A DNA stretch of 63,025 nt, taken from positions 1 through 63,025 of the forward strand of contig DXLV01000007.1 of the NCBI GenBank assembly GCA_019414545.1, read 5' to 3'. The notes under the pieces are model-generated. The model worked only from the letters and a program-made list of their open reading frames with translations. It searched no databases and was not told the DNA's origin. A program made the position numbers and the translations under genes. Positions 1-8,384 of the stretch are shown one piece after another. Source of the DNA: Collinsella sp. (lineage in GTDB: Bacteria > Actinomycetota > Coriobacteriia > Coriobacteriales > Coriobacteriaceae). Position 1 is the first letter of the stretch. Each line of letters opens with the position of its first letter.

Positions 1-135
1 GTTGATATCCATGCGGACGAGTATAGCGCGGGGCGCGGTGGGGGAGACGCTGCCGTGGCCTGCAAGTTGCTGAGGCCGCGCGTTGCGCGTGCCGGACCAC
101 CGGCTCGGCACCTTAATCGTCGTCAATCAATCTAG
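1..135 (+). other. possible 3' end of an upstream gene
   Basis: The first forward frame is open from base 1 to a TAG at 133-135 (44 codons, beginning VDIHADEY), and a strong terminator follows 16 bases later, as expected for a gene end. No family is recognised. Against it, the reverse strand has a TATACT -10 box at about 25-30 and an ATG at base 12, so the edge could instead be the start of a leaderless reverse gene. Confidence 0.25.
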
Positions 136-150
136 CCCTCAAACGACAGA

Positions 151-185
151 AACCCCGGCAGCTCTTCGCAACTGCCGGGGTTTCC
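151..185 (+). terminator. intrinsic terminator
   Basis: An 11-bp perfect stem (151-161 with 172-182, GC-rich) encloses a 10-nt loop; the T-run is short. It separates whatever lies left of the window from the DUF2207 gene. Confidence 0.6.
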
Positions 186-360
186 GCGGAAAAGGGGGAC
201 ATGATCCTCAAGCGAACGGCAAAGGGGCAAACCGTTCTCGCTCAACTGCTTTATGCCCCTCGCTTGCCGGCTTAATCGGCTCACGCCGCACCCACACAAA
301 GCCGCTACACCTGTGATGGAGCTATGAAGTGGTATCTATTGCCGGAGCGGGCTATGCCAA

Positions 361-410
361 GGAGTGTCCCAGATTGCCGGCAGATAAGGAATGTCCCCAG
401 GTGCCGGCGG
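361..410. repeat. tandem REP-like repeat (GTCCC / GCCGGC)
   Basis: Two direct copies of a 23-nt unit (361-383 and 388-410) match at most positions and share GTCCC followed by TGCCGGC. The same unit forms both arms of the palindrome at 31194-31251. The rest of the 520-bp stretch before the first gene holds only the terminator at 151-185 and no convincing ORF. Confidence 0.5.
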
Positions 411-520
411 CGGGCGTGACTTTTGTCCCGTTTGATACTCCGCTGGCCTAGATGTTCGTCACATGAACCTGCAAACGTGGGACAATGACGCTACTGGTAC
501 CACAGATAAAGGATGTGCCT

Positions 521-2467
521 ATGAACACCCTCGCCGCCAAAGTCAACCGGCAGCGCCGCCTGTTTGCGCGGTTCGCTTCCGTCTGCGCACTCGTCGCGCT
601 TGCGTTGTTGCTGCTGCCTGCCGTCGCGCACGCCGACGGCTACTCCATGAGCCAAACCTATATCGGTGCCACGGTTGAGGCCGATGGCTCGCTGACCGTT
701 GTCGAGGGACGCCAGTTCGATTTCGACGACGACATCAACGGCGTGTATTGGGATATCAATACAGGCTCTAACCAGCAAGGCGGCTCGGTGGTCGTCAATG
801 TGCTGAGCGTCGAGGAAGACGACACTGCGTTTAACAAGGTCGACAGCGCAAACAAAGGCGACGACGGCGTTTACACGGTGGAGCAGTCCGACGACGGCGT
901 AAAGATTAAGGTGTTCAGCCCCCACGAGAGCGGCGACAGCGCAATCTACTACGTGAGTTATTCCATGACCGGTGCGGTTATGAACTGGGCCGATACCGCC
1001 GAGCTCTACTGGAAGTTTGTGGGTGACGGCTGGTCGGCGGATTCCGATGACGTCGAGATGGAAGTCTACTTTGCAAATGCCGCTGCCGGGACGGCTGCCG
1101 TCAAGGGCGATAACTTCCGCGCATGGGGCCACGGCCCACTGACGGGCGACGTTTCGCTCGATGCGGACGAGCCCATGGTCACCTATACCATTCCCTGCGT
1201 GCATGAGGGCGAATTCGCCGAGGCACGCATCGCCTTCCCCAGCGACTGGGTGCCGCAGCTTGCCGTCTCGGGCGAAGAGCGCATGTCGACGATCCTGAGC
1301 GAGGAGAAGGCATGGGCCGACGAGGCTAACGCCCGCCGCGCTCACGCTCGCATGATTGCCAATGCACTTGCCGTGCTAAGTGTTGTCGCGGCGGTGGCCT
1401 TTACCGGCACAATCGTTGTGCTCAAGCTGCGCCGTCGCAAACCCAAGCCGCTTTTCCAGGACGAATATTTCCGCGATGTACCTTCGGCCGACCATCCCGC
1501 CGTGCTTTCGGCCCTCATGAGCTGGAACGAGGTGCCCGATCAGGCATATATCGCCACGCTCATGAAGCTCACCGACGACCGCGTGATCAAGCTGGAAGAA
1601 GCGACCGAGACCAAGAAGAAGGGTCTGCTCCGTCGCGAAAAAGAGGAGCAGACGTATCGCATTACAGTGACCGACGAGGCCTGGAAAGCTGCCAAGAAGG
1701 ACGGCATCGACCGCGATGTGCTCAAGGTCTTCTTCGCCGGCGTTAAGCCCGATAAGGACGGAGTCCGTTCGCGCACGTTTAGCGAGCTGGAGGAGTACGC
1801 TAGCGAGCGCACCACATCTGTTGGCGACAAGCTCGAGGACTATCAGAGCACGGTTAAGGGCAAGCTGGAGGCGCGCGAGTTTATCGCATCGGATGGCACT
1901 ATCGCGATGGTGGCCGGTCTGGTTCTCGGTATCATCATTGTCTTTGGCATTCTGGGCTCTCTGATCTATACCGACTTTGCGGACGCCAACGTCGGTGCCG
2001 CTATGATCTCGATCCCCGTCACGATCGTGGGCTTTGTCCTGAGCTGCACCTTCCGCCGTTACACGCCGGAGGGCGCCGAGGTGGCGGCTCGCTGCAAGGC
2101 GCTCAAGCATTGGCTCGAGGACTTTACGCGCCTGAAGGAGGCTATCCCCAGCGACCTGATCTTGTGGAACAAACTGCTGGTGATGGGCGTTGCCCTGGGC
2201 GTTTCGAAAGAAGTGCTGCGACAGCTGGCCGAGGCTGTGCCTGCGGATCTGCGCAACAGCGACGATTTCTACGACAACTACCCCTGCTACTGGTGGTATT
2301 ACCATCACTACGGCAACGAGTCTCCGCTCGATTCGTTCAACGATGTGTATCACGAGACCATTTGCGAGCTGGCTTCGAGCTCCGATAGCTCGAGCGGCGG
2401 CAGCGGCGGCGGCTTCTCTGGCGGCGGTGGTGGCGGCGCCGGCGGAGGCGGCGGCGGAACGTTCTAG
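521..2467 (+). CDS. DUF2207 domain membrane protein
   Basis: A 648-residue envelope protein. An N-terminal signal peptide ends near ...AVAHA, followed by an extracytoplasmic DUF2207-type beta domain (about 25-255), a transmembrane helix near 275-300, a charged cytoplasmic region, two more helices near 465-520, and a glycine/serine-rich tail ending GGGGGGTF, which is typical of the family. An upstream in-frame ATG at 485 exists, but the ATG at 521 has a Shine-Dalgarno sequence (AAAGGA) and gives a proper signal peptide. The biochemical role of DUF2207 proteins is not established. It stands alone, closed by the terminator at 2481-2529. Confidence 0.85.
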   Translation: MNTLAAKVNRQRRLFARFASVCALVALALLLLPAVAHADGYSMSQTYIGATVEADGSLTVVEGRQFDFDDDINGVYWDINTGSNQQGGSVVVNVLSVEEDDTAFNKVDSANKGDDGVYTVEQSDDGVKIKVFSPHESGDSAIYYVSYSMTGAVMNWADTAELYWKFVGDGWSADSDDVEMEVYFANAAAGTAAVKGDNFRAWGHGPLTGDVSLDADEPMVTYTIPCVHEGEFAEARIAFPSDWVPQLAVSGEERMSTILSEEKAWADEANARRAHARMIANALAVLSVVAAVAFTGTIVVLKLRRRKPKPLFQDEYFRDVPSADHPAVLSALMSWNEVPDQAYIATLMKLTDDRVIKLEEATETKKKGLLRREKEEQTYRITVTDEAWKAAKKDGIDRDVLKVFFAGVKPDKDGVRSRTFSELEEYASERTTSVGDKLEDYQSTVKGKLEAREFIASDGTIAMVAGLVLGIIIVFGILGSLIYTDFADANVGAAMISIPVTIVGFVLSCTFRRYTPEGAEVAARCKALKHWLEDFTRLKEAIPSDLILWNKLLVMGVALGVSKEVLRQLAEAVPADLRNSDDFYDNYPCYWWYYHHYGNESPLDSFNDVYHETICELASSSDSSSGGSGGGFSGGGGGGAGGGGGGTF

Positions 2468-2480
2468 CGAGCGCTTGCTT

Positions 2481-2529
2481 TGGGGTGGATCTTTCTGGGC
2501 GGTTGCCAGGGAAGATCCACCCCATTTTT
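2481..2529 (+). terminator. intrinsic terminator of the DUF2207 gene
   Basis: A 13-bp perfect stem (2481-2493 with 2512-2524) is followed by TTTTT, starting 14 bases after the stop codon. Confidence 0.85.
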
Positions 2530-2580
2530 GTGCATCGAAACGGGCCAAACTTTCCGTTGAGGACTTTCGCGCAAGGGGCA

Positions 2581-2810
2581 GTGGACAAAAAATGCCAAAT
2601 ATGAGTACTGTTGCTGCGTTGGTCACATATGTTTGCACATAATAATGGGCTCCTAATGAGAGTGCTTCTCGTTAGGAGCCCATTTTATTGAACATTTGAG
2701 GAGCTACGTCAGCTCGTGCAGCTGGTCGTCATGCCTACAAGCATCAAAAATGCCCCAAGTTGCTGCTACTAAAAAGGTAGCAGTACTCATATTTGATGTT
2801 TTTTGACCAC
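2581..2810. repeat. dispersed terminal-inverted-repeat element, copy A
   Basis: A 230-bp non-coding element. Both ends, read inwards, begin GTGG(A/T)CAAAAAA and continue CAAATATGAGTACTG. The right end has a subterminal 7-bp hairpin (CTGCTAC / GTAGCAG). Two further copies are at 23464 and 38059. This copy fills most of the 411-bp gap between two convergent genes and carries a strong hairpin at 2644-2684. No ORF is visible inside. It could be a MITE whose transposase is elsewhere. Confidence 0.7.
2644..2684. terminator. strong hairpin inside element A
   Basis: A 13-bp perfect inverted repeat (2644-2656 with 2672-2684, arm AATGGGCTCCTAA) with T-rich flanks on both sides; it would work in either direction between the convergent neighbours. 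Confidence 0.6.
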
Positions 2811-2878
2811 GGCTATCTACAAACCCCCTAGGCCACTCATTGGGGACAGACTTAAATGACTAGGTGTGGCTGCCTGGG

Positions 2879-3520
2879 CTAGGCTGTTAGGTCGAGTTCG
2901 TAGAGGAAGCTTTCGCGCGGCATGTCGTGACGGCGCTCTTCGCGGTTGGCGCGGTGCGTGGCCGTGCGCTTAAAGCCGTGCAACTCGTAGAACTTCCACG
3001 AGCAGTTGGAGTCGGTGTACAGGTGCGCCCTTGTCGCCCCGCGCGAGGACAGGTACGAGACCGCGGCATCGAGCAACACTGAGCCTACACCCAGGCCATG
3101 GACGTCGCGATCCACGGCAAGCAGCGTGACCTCGTTGTCGTGGGGCAACGGGCTGCTTTCGAGCAGGCGGTTGTTGGTTCGGATGGTTGCGCGCACAAAC
3201 GAGAGGTACTCGGCGCAAGTATCGGGCTCCAGCTCGCGCATTTGCGATAGCAGAGCGCGTTCGGTGTCCATCCAATGTTCCTCGACGGTGGCGCCGGAAC
3301 TCTGTCCCGCGCGCGCGAGCGCAATGCCACGCGCCTCGCCGTCAATCACCGCAACCTGCGAAAACGTCGAGGACGAAAGGCAGTAGGCAAGGTCGCACGC
3401 GGCCTCGAGGCGGTTGTACTCATCGTTATCCGAATTGTTATGCCAAAGCTGTTGCAGAATCAGCGCGATAGCGTCAAAGTCTTCGGTATCAAACGGTCGG
3501 TAGAGAACCCGCGAGACCAT
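2879..3520 (-). CDS. GNAT family N-acetyltransferase
   Basis: A 213-residue protein with a GNAT fold. The acetyl-CoA binding motif (R/Q-x-x-G-x-G/A) is seen as HGLGVGSVLL near residue 145, followed by the usual strand-helix with YTDSNCSWKFYELHGF near 170-185. Length is ordinary for a stand-alone GNAT. The acceptor substrate cannot be told from sequence. The start has an AAAGAGG Shine-Dalgarno sequence. It is a single gene, convergent with the DUF2207 gene and divergent from purH. Confidence 0.85.
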   Translation of the reverse strand: MVSRVLYRPFDTEDFDAIALILQQLWHNNSDNDEYNRLEAACDLAYCLSSSTFSQVAVIDGEARGIALARAGQSSGATVEEHWMDTERALLSQMRELEPDTCAEYLSFVRATIRTNNRLLESSPLPHDNEVTLLAVDRDVHGLGVGSVLLDAAVSYLSSRGATRAHLYTDSNCSWKFYELHGFKRTATHRANREERRHDMPRESFLYELDLTA

Positions 3521-3797
3521 GGTGCCTCTTTCTTTTGCGGATGCATATCGAGCACAGTTCTACCACGCTATTGGCATCTAATTATGGTGCCCCTGTGTTC
3601 CATGAACTCACCGTGCCCGGTGCCGTGCCCATCCCCTCCGCTCGCAAACTTTTTCTGCACATGCGCCCGTTGCGGGGTGCATCGATGCGCTCGATGCGCT
3701 ACATTGAATCAGTATTTTCAATGCCGCTGCGCGAGCGCTGCAGATCGACGTATCACCGACTCACAGAGCACGGCGGCGTACCAGACAGGAGGACTGC

Positions 3798-5405
3798 ATG
3801 GGATCTGATGTGAAGATCGCACGCGCGTTGATCTCGGTTACCGATAAAACGGGTGTCGTCGATTTCGCACGGACGCTGGTCGATGACTTTGGCGTCGAGA
3901 TCATCTCTACGGGCGGCACGGCTCGTGCCATCGAGGACGCGGGCGTTCCCGTAACCCCCATCGAGGAGTTCACGGGCTATCCCGAGATGATGGACGGCCG
4001 CGTTAAGACCCTGCACCCCAAGGTTCACGGCGCGCTGCTGGCCCGCCGCGATTCCGAGCAGCACATGCAGGAGGCCGCTCAGCACGGCATTAAGCTGATC
4101 GACTTGGTCGTCGTCAACCTGTACGAGTTCGAGAAGACCGTCGCCAACCCCGAGGTCACCTTTGCGGATGCCATCGAGCACATCGACATCGGTGGCCCCT
4201 CCATGTTGCGCTCTGCCGCCAAGAACGCCGCGAGCGTTACCGTCATCTCCGACCCGGCCGACTATGATGCCGTCCTGGCCGAGATGCGCGAGACCGGTGG
4301 CTGCACCACGCTTTCCACCCGTCGTCGCCTGCAGGTGAAGGTCTACCAGACCACCGCCGCCTACGACACGGCTATCTCCCGTTGGCTTGCCGCCCAGGCA
4401 AGCGACGTGGCGGACACCTCTGCCAAGCTCGAGATCTCGCTGGAAAAGGTCGACGACCTGCGCTATGGCGAGAACCCGCAGCAGAAGGCCACGGTCTATC
4501 GCTTTGCCGAGGGCTGCGAGAACACCGCGAGCTCTCAGTTCCCGCTCGTGGGCTCCGAGCAGATCCAGGGCAAGCCGCTCAGCTACAACAACTATCTGGA
4601 CGCCGATGCCGCTTGGAACCTGGTCCGCGAGTTCGACGAGCCGGCCTGCGTGATCCTCAAGCATCAGAACCCCTGCGGTTCCGCCGTTGCCGAGGACATC
4701 ACGGCCGCCTACGACCGCGCCTTCGCCTGCGATCCCAAGAGCGCCTTCGGCGGCATCATCGCCTGCAACCGCGAGGTTCCCTTTGAGCTGGTTGAGCACT
4801 TTGCCGATCAGAACAAGCAGTTCGTCGAGGTCATCATCGCCCCGAGCTACACCGATGAGGCGCTCGAGCGCATGGCCAAGCGCCCCAACCTGCGCGTGCT
4901 GGCTACCGGCGGCGTGGACCACGGTGCCCATGTGGAGCTGCGCTCCATCGACGGCGGCATGCTGGTGCAGGAAGTCGACCACGTGACCGAGGACCCCGCG
5001 ACCTTTACGTTCCCCACCGACCGTAAGCCCACCGACGCCGAGATGGCCGAGCTCGAGTTTGCCTGGAAGGTCTGCAAGGGCGTCAAGTCCAACGCCATCC
5101 TGGTCTCCAAGGGTAAGGCCGGCATTGGCATGGGCCCCGGTCAGCCCAACCGCGTGGATTCCGCGTTGCTGGCCTGCGAGCGTGCTGAGGACTTCTGCGA
5201 GCGCGAGGGCGTGGAGAAGGGCGGCTTTGCCTGTGCAAGCGACGCGTTCTTCCCGTTCCGCGACAACGTCGACGTGCTTGCCGCGCACGGCGTGACCTGC
5301 ATCATCCAGCCCGGCGGCTCCAAGCGCGATGACGAGAGCATCCAGGCCTGCAACGAGCATGGTATTGCGATGGTCTTCACCGGAGCCAGGCATTTTAGGC
5401 ACTAG
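3798..5405 (+). CDS. purH: bifunctional AICAR transformylase / IMP cyclohydrolase
   Basis: A 535-residue PurH of full length. It catalyses the last two steps of purine synthesis, formylating AICAR with 10-formyl-THF and closing the ring to IMP. The N-terminal MGS-like cyclohydrolase domain starts with ISVTDKTGVVDFA and contains the STGGTA phosphate-binding loop; the transformylase domain contains the KHQNPCG signature with the catalytic His near residue 289. An AGGAGG Shine-Dalgarno sequence precedes the ATG. It is monocistronic and not linked to other pur genes here. A structured element follows the stop codon directly (5407-5507). Confidence 0.97.
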   Translation: MGSDVKIARALISVTDKTGVVDFARTLVDDFGVEIISTGGTARAIEDAGVPVTPIEEFTGYPEMMDGRVKTLHPKVHGALLARRDSEQHMQEAAQHGIKLIDLVVVNLYEFEKTVANPEVTFADAIEHIDIGGPSMLRSAAKNAASVTVISDPADYDAVLAEMRETGGCTTLSTRRRLQVKVYQTTAAYDTAISRWLAAQASDVADTSAKLEISLEKVDDLRYGENPQQKATVYRFAEGCENTASSQFPLVGSEQIQGKPLSYNNYLDADAAWNLVREFDEPACVILKHQNPCGSAVAEDITAAYDRAFACDPKSAFGGIIACNREVPFELVEHFADQNKQFVEVIIAPSYTDEALERMAKRPNLRVLATGGVDHGAHVELRSIDGGMLVQEVDHVTEDPATFTFPTDRKPTDAEMAELEFAWKVCKGVKSNAILVSKGKAGIGMGPGQPNRVDSALLACERAEDFCEREGVEKGGFACASDAFFPFRDNVDVLAAHGVTCIIQPGGSKRDDESIQACNEHGIAMVFTGARHFRH

Positions 5406-5406
5406 A

Positions 5407-5507
5407 GGCTTTCCCAAGCACCCGACCTTGCCCCTCAAACCGTCGCTTGCGTACATTTAGTACGCGGCGCTCCTCTTTCGGGGCAATCTCGGGCACTTGG
5501 AAAACCC
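5407..5507 (+). ncRNA. nested-stem structured element, copy 1 (3' of purH)
   Basis: About 101 nt starting 1 nt after the purH stop codon. Three nested stems can be drawn: an outer one (TTTCC-AAG with CTT-GGAAA, continuing CCCGA with TCGGG), a middle one (TTGCCCC with GGGGCAA) and an inner GCGTAC/GTACGC hairpin. Copy 2 after the pcrA helicase gene (13389-13487) has different stem bases that still pair, while single-stranded parts (CTCAA, CGTCG, TCCTCTTTC, the final GGAAAACCC) are kept. Function unknown; no Rfam family could be assigned by eye. Confidence 0.55.
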
Positions 5508-5576
5508 TTAATGGGATGTTTCTCTATCCCATTAAACTGTTCGGTCGCCTGACCATATCGTCAAAATAATCTCTGC

Positions 5577-5612
5577 AAAAGACGGCTGCTCCGTTTGGAG
5601 GGCCGTCTTTTT
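5577..5612 (+). terminator. intrinsic terminator downstream of purH
   Basis: A 10-bp stem (AAAAGACGGC with GCCGTCTTTT) plus an inner CTCC/GGAG stem, followed by T's. A second 10-bp inverted repeat (5508-5517 with 5526-5535) lies between it and the structured element. Confidence 0.8.
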
Positions 5613-5652
5613 GGTATAAGAGGACGGAATGACTAACACGAAAGGTATAACC

Positions 5653-6360
5653 ATGCCCCAGATTGATGATGCCGAGCTGTTTGGCAATGCCGAGGATCAG
5701 CGTGCGTACGAGGACTTTTGCGCCAATCAGGAGGCGGTCGAGAAGTTTACGCTCGACAAGCCCGCGCTTATCTGCCGTTGGCGCATGTCCAACAAAAAGG
5801 TGCCCATGCTCAACCGTCACATCCGCGCGCTGTCCGAGCGCTTGGTGCAGGGCGAGCCGCTTACCCACAACATGCTCAGCTGGGCCAAGCAGCACGTTGA
5901 GTGGTCGCTTGCCGAGGGCGATTACACCGCACACGACGGTGTGCTCATGCTGGTGATCGACATCAACGGCAACGCCGCCATGACAGTGGGGGAGTACGAG
6001 CCGCTCGCCGATACGTCGGCCAAGGCGCTGCGTGCCCGCTCCGCCGAGGCCCGCTCCGAAGCCGACGAGACCGGCGTGGCGCCCGAGCTGCTCGCCGCCG
6101 TCAACAACGGCGAACTCGCCTTTGTGGCGCCGGCGGACGAGTGCCTGTGCGGCACGGCGACGCTCATTGAGCAGCTGGCCCAGACCAAGGGCATCCCGGT
6201 CACGCGCGTAGATATTCCCGCGCAGCTTAAGGGCGCGCTGTTCCTGGTGAGCGACGAGCACGGCGTGGTGCCTGCCGCCGACGCTGACGCCGCCGAGTCC
6301 GATGCCGCGACGGTCGCCTTCTTTGCCGATGGCTACGAAAAGCTCCGCGCCCGCCGCTAA
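5653..6360 (+). CDS. conserved protein of unknown function
   Basis: A 235-residue soluble, acidic protein. The ATG at 5653 has a GAAAGG Shine-Dalgarno sequence; the in-frame ATG at 5629 lacks one. There is no signal peptide or membrane helix. The N-terminal half has MSNKKVPMLNRHIRALSERLVQGE, the middle is Ala/Glu-rich, and a C-terminal alpha/beta part contains CLCGTATLIEQLAQTKGIPV. The family is not recognised. It is a single gene between purH and the two-component system, with no functional clue from its neighbours. Confidence 0.75.
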   Translation: MPQIDDAELFGNAEDQRAYEDFCANQEAVEKFTLDKPALICRWRMSNKKVPMLNRHIRALSERLVQGEPLTHNMLSWAKQHVEWSLAEGDYTAHDGVLMLVIDINGNAAMTVGEYEPLADTSAKALRARSAEARSEADETGVAPELLAAVNNGELAFVAPADECLCGTATLIEQLAQTKGIPVTRVDIPAQLKGALFLVSDEHGVVPAADADAAESDAATVAFFADGYEKLRARR

Positions 6361-6539
6361 ATGATTTTTCTGGGACGGGGATTTTATAATCATGTAATCC
6401 CCGCGCCCGCCGCGAGCGAGGGCCGAGCCGAACGCTTTCGTTCGCGAACAGTTCTGTCACCTTAATGCCGCGCGAGGCGCGCACCGGCGACTTCGCGGCA
6501 ATAATGGCTGTAAGACAACCAAGAGGGGGAGCGGGATCC

Positions 6540-7211
6540 ATGGCACTGATCTATATCGTTGAGGACGATGAGCCCATTCGTCGCGAACTTGCCGGCATCC
6601 TTGTCCGTGCCGGTTTTGAGGTCGAGGCCTGCGAATCGTTCGAGCACGTCTCGCGTGATATTCTCGCTGCCTCGCCCGACCTGGTGCTGCTCGACCTCAC
6701 GCTTCCCGTCAAAGACGGCCAGCATATCTGCCACGAAGTCCGCCGCGAATCCGAGGTCCCCATCATCGTTCTCACGTCGCGCACGACCGAGATCGACGAG
6801 GTCATGGCCATGACACTCGGCGCAGATGACTTTATCTCCAAGCCCTATAGCGCACGCGTGCTCGTGGCGCGCATCAACGCGCTGCTGCGCCGCACCACTG
6901 CGGCAGGCGAGCGCAGCACCATGGTCCACAAGGGGCTGGAGCTCGACCTTGCCCGCTCCACGGTTACCAATACGACAACCGGCGACAGTACCGAGCTCAC
7001 CAAAAACGAACTGCGCATTCTCTCGCTGCTCTTGGGCCGCGCGGGCAAGATCGTCTCGCGCTCGGCCATCATGCAGGACCTGTGGGATTCCGATGCCTTC
7101 GTGGACGACAACACGCTCACCGTCAACATCAACCGCCTGCGTGCGACGCTCGACAAGATCGGCATTAAGGGATACCTCACCACGCACCGCGGCCAAGGCT
7201 ATTCGGTTTAG
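6540..7211 (+). CDS. OmpR/PhoB-type response regulator
   Basis: A 223-residue response regulator: a receiver domain (1-120) with the acidic pair in VEDDE, the phospho-acceptor Asp52 in LLDLTLP, Thr/Ser in VLTSRT and Lys in FISKPY, then a winged-helix DNA-binding domain (130-223) ending TTHRGQGYSV. The start at 6540 follows AGAGGGGGA; an upstream ATG at 6465 would add a non-homologous leader. The histidine kinase gene begins 9 nt downstream, so the two form one operon. With the intramembrane kinase next door it resembles BceR-type antibiotic-stress regulators. Confidence 0.93.
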   Translation: MALIYIVEDDEPIRRELAGILVRAGFEVEACESFEHVSRDILAASPDLVLLDLTLPVKDGQHICHEVRRESEVPIIVLTSRTTEIDEVMAMTLGADDFISKPYSARVLVARINALLRRTTAAGERSTMVHKGLELDLARSTVTNTTTGDSTELTKNELRILSLLLGRAGKIVSRSAIMQDLWDSDAFVDDNTLTVNINRLRATLDKIGIKGYLTTHRGQGYSV

Positions 7212-7220
7212 GACCCGGCC

Positions 7221-8264
7221 ATGTCGTTTGGCAAGTTCTTTAAAGACGCGTTGCTGCCCGTCGTCGTGTGGACGTGCGGCGTGTTGCTGAGCTGCTTTGT
7301 GCTGACGGTCGCCGGTGCTCCCGCATCTATCGTGATCGTGGCAATCGGCGTGTCCTTTGCCTTTGGCATGCTGGGTATCGTGATCGAATATACGCGCCGT
7401 CGCCGCTTTCTGCGCCAGCTGGAGCGTGCGGCCGAGGAGCTGGAGAGTCCCGCGTGGGTGCAGGAGATGGTGCAATGCCCAACCTATGCCGAGGGCGAGC
7501 TCGAGTACGAGGTCCTGCGCCGGGTGGGCAAAGCCGCCTGCGACGAGGTTGCCGAAGGCCGGCGCCAGACCGACGACTATCGCGACTATATCGAGAGCTG
7601 GGTCCACGAGGCCAAGCTGCCCCTGGCGGCCGCTCATCTGATTTTGGAAAACCTGGACGGCAGCGAAGACGACCTGTCGCGTGTGGATGACCTGGGTCGC
7701 GAGCTGGCTCGCGTGGAACATTATATCGACCAGGCGCTGTACTATGCGCGCTCGGAAGTCGTGGAACGCGACTACCTGATTCGCCGCTGGGATCTCAAGA
7801 CCTTGGTGACGGGTGCGATTAAAGCCAACGCGCGTGAGCTCATTGCGGCGCACGTGGCTCCGGTGTGCGAGAACCTCGATTTCGAGGTCTTTACCGACGA
7901 AAAGTGGCTCGAGTTTATCCTGGGCCAGCTCATTCAGAACAGCATTAAATATGCGCGCGAGGACGGCGCAAAGATCGTGTTTTCGGGCGCGTTGTTGGAC
8001 GAAGGTCTGGCGAGCGAGCGCATCGAGCTCACCGTTGCGGACAACGGCTGCGGCGTGTGTGTGGCAGACCTGCCGCGCGTGTTCGAGAAGGGCTTTACCG
8101 GCGACAACGGCCGCACCACCAAGCGCGCAACAGGCATCGGCCTCTATCTGGTGGCGCGCCTGTGCTCCAAGATGGGCATCGATGTCACCGCGGCATCCGA
8201 CCCCGGCGAAGGCTTTGTCGTAACATTCGCCTTCTCGACCAACAAGTTCCAATATTTCGAGTAA
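7221..8264 (+). CDS. intramembrane-sensing (BceS-like) histidine kinase
   Basis: A 347-residue sensor kinase. Two membrane helices (about 12-30 and 36-55) are separated by only a few residues, so there is no extracellular sensor domain. A short linker leads to the H-box (SWVHEAKLP, His129), then the ATPase domain with the N-box QLIQNSIKYA, G1 DNGCGV and G2 GIGLYL. This layout is that of the Bce/intramembrane-sensing group, which usually partners a BceAB-type ABC transporter; none is adjacent, but uppP is two genes away. A strong terminator follows at 8315. Confidence 0.9.
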   Translation: MSFGKFFKDALLPVVVWTCGVLLSCFVLTVAGAPASIVIVAIGVSFAFGMLGIVIEYTRRRRFLRQLERAAEELESPAWVQEMVQCPTYAEGELEYEVLRRVGKAACDEVAEGRRQTDDYRDYIESWVHEAKLPLAAAHLILENLDGSEDDLSRVDDLGRELARVEHYIDQALYYARSEVVERDYLIRRWDLKTLVTGAIKANARELIAAHVAPVCENLDFEVFTDEKWLEFILGQLIQNSIKYAREDGAKIVFSGALLDEGLASERIELTVADNGCGVCVADLPRVFEKGFTGDNGRTTKRATGIGLYLVARLCSKMGIDVTAASDPGEGFVVTFAFSTNKFQYFE

Positions 8265-8314
8265 CGCACGCGGCAGACGCCCGCCCAAACAAAAACGTGC
8301 CGCCTCAAACAAAA

Positions 8315-8349
8315 CGTGCCGCCCCAAACGGGGCGGCACGCCATCTTTT
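8315..8349 (+). terminator. intrinsic terminator of the two-component operon
   Basis: An 11-bp perfect GC stem (8315-8325 with 8330-8340), a 4-nt loop (AAAC) and a T-rich tail. A partial copy of the left arm (ACGTGCCGCC) stands just upstream at about 8295. Confidence 0.85.
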
Positions 8350-8384
8350 ATCAGCCAACTCGCTGAAGTACGGTGACGAAGGCA

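Noticed and set aside
1..12. Leaderless gene on the reverse strand starting at base 12 (TATACT box at about 25-30, then ATG GAT ATC AAC)
   Set aside because: Only four codons are visible; it competes with an equally weak forward reading that ends at 135.
3521..3797. Purine or ZTP riboswitch upstream of purH
   Set aside because: No core of either class (ZTP: GGGUCGUGACUGGCG-type and CCGGGCGG-type parts) could be found in the leader.
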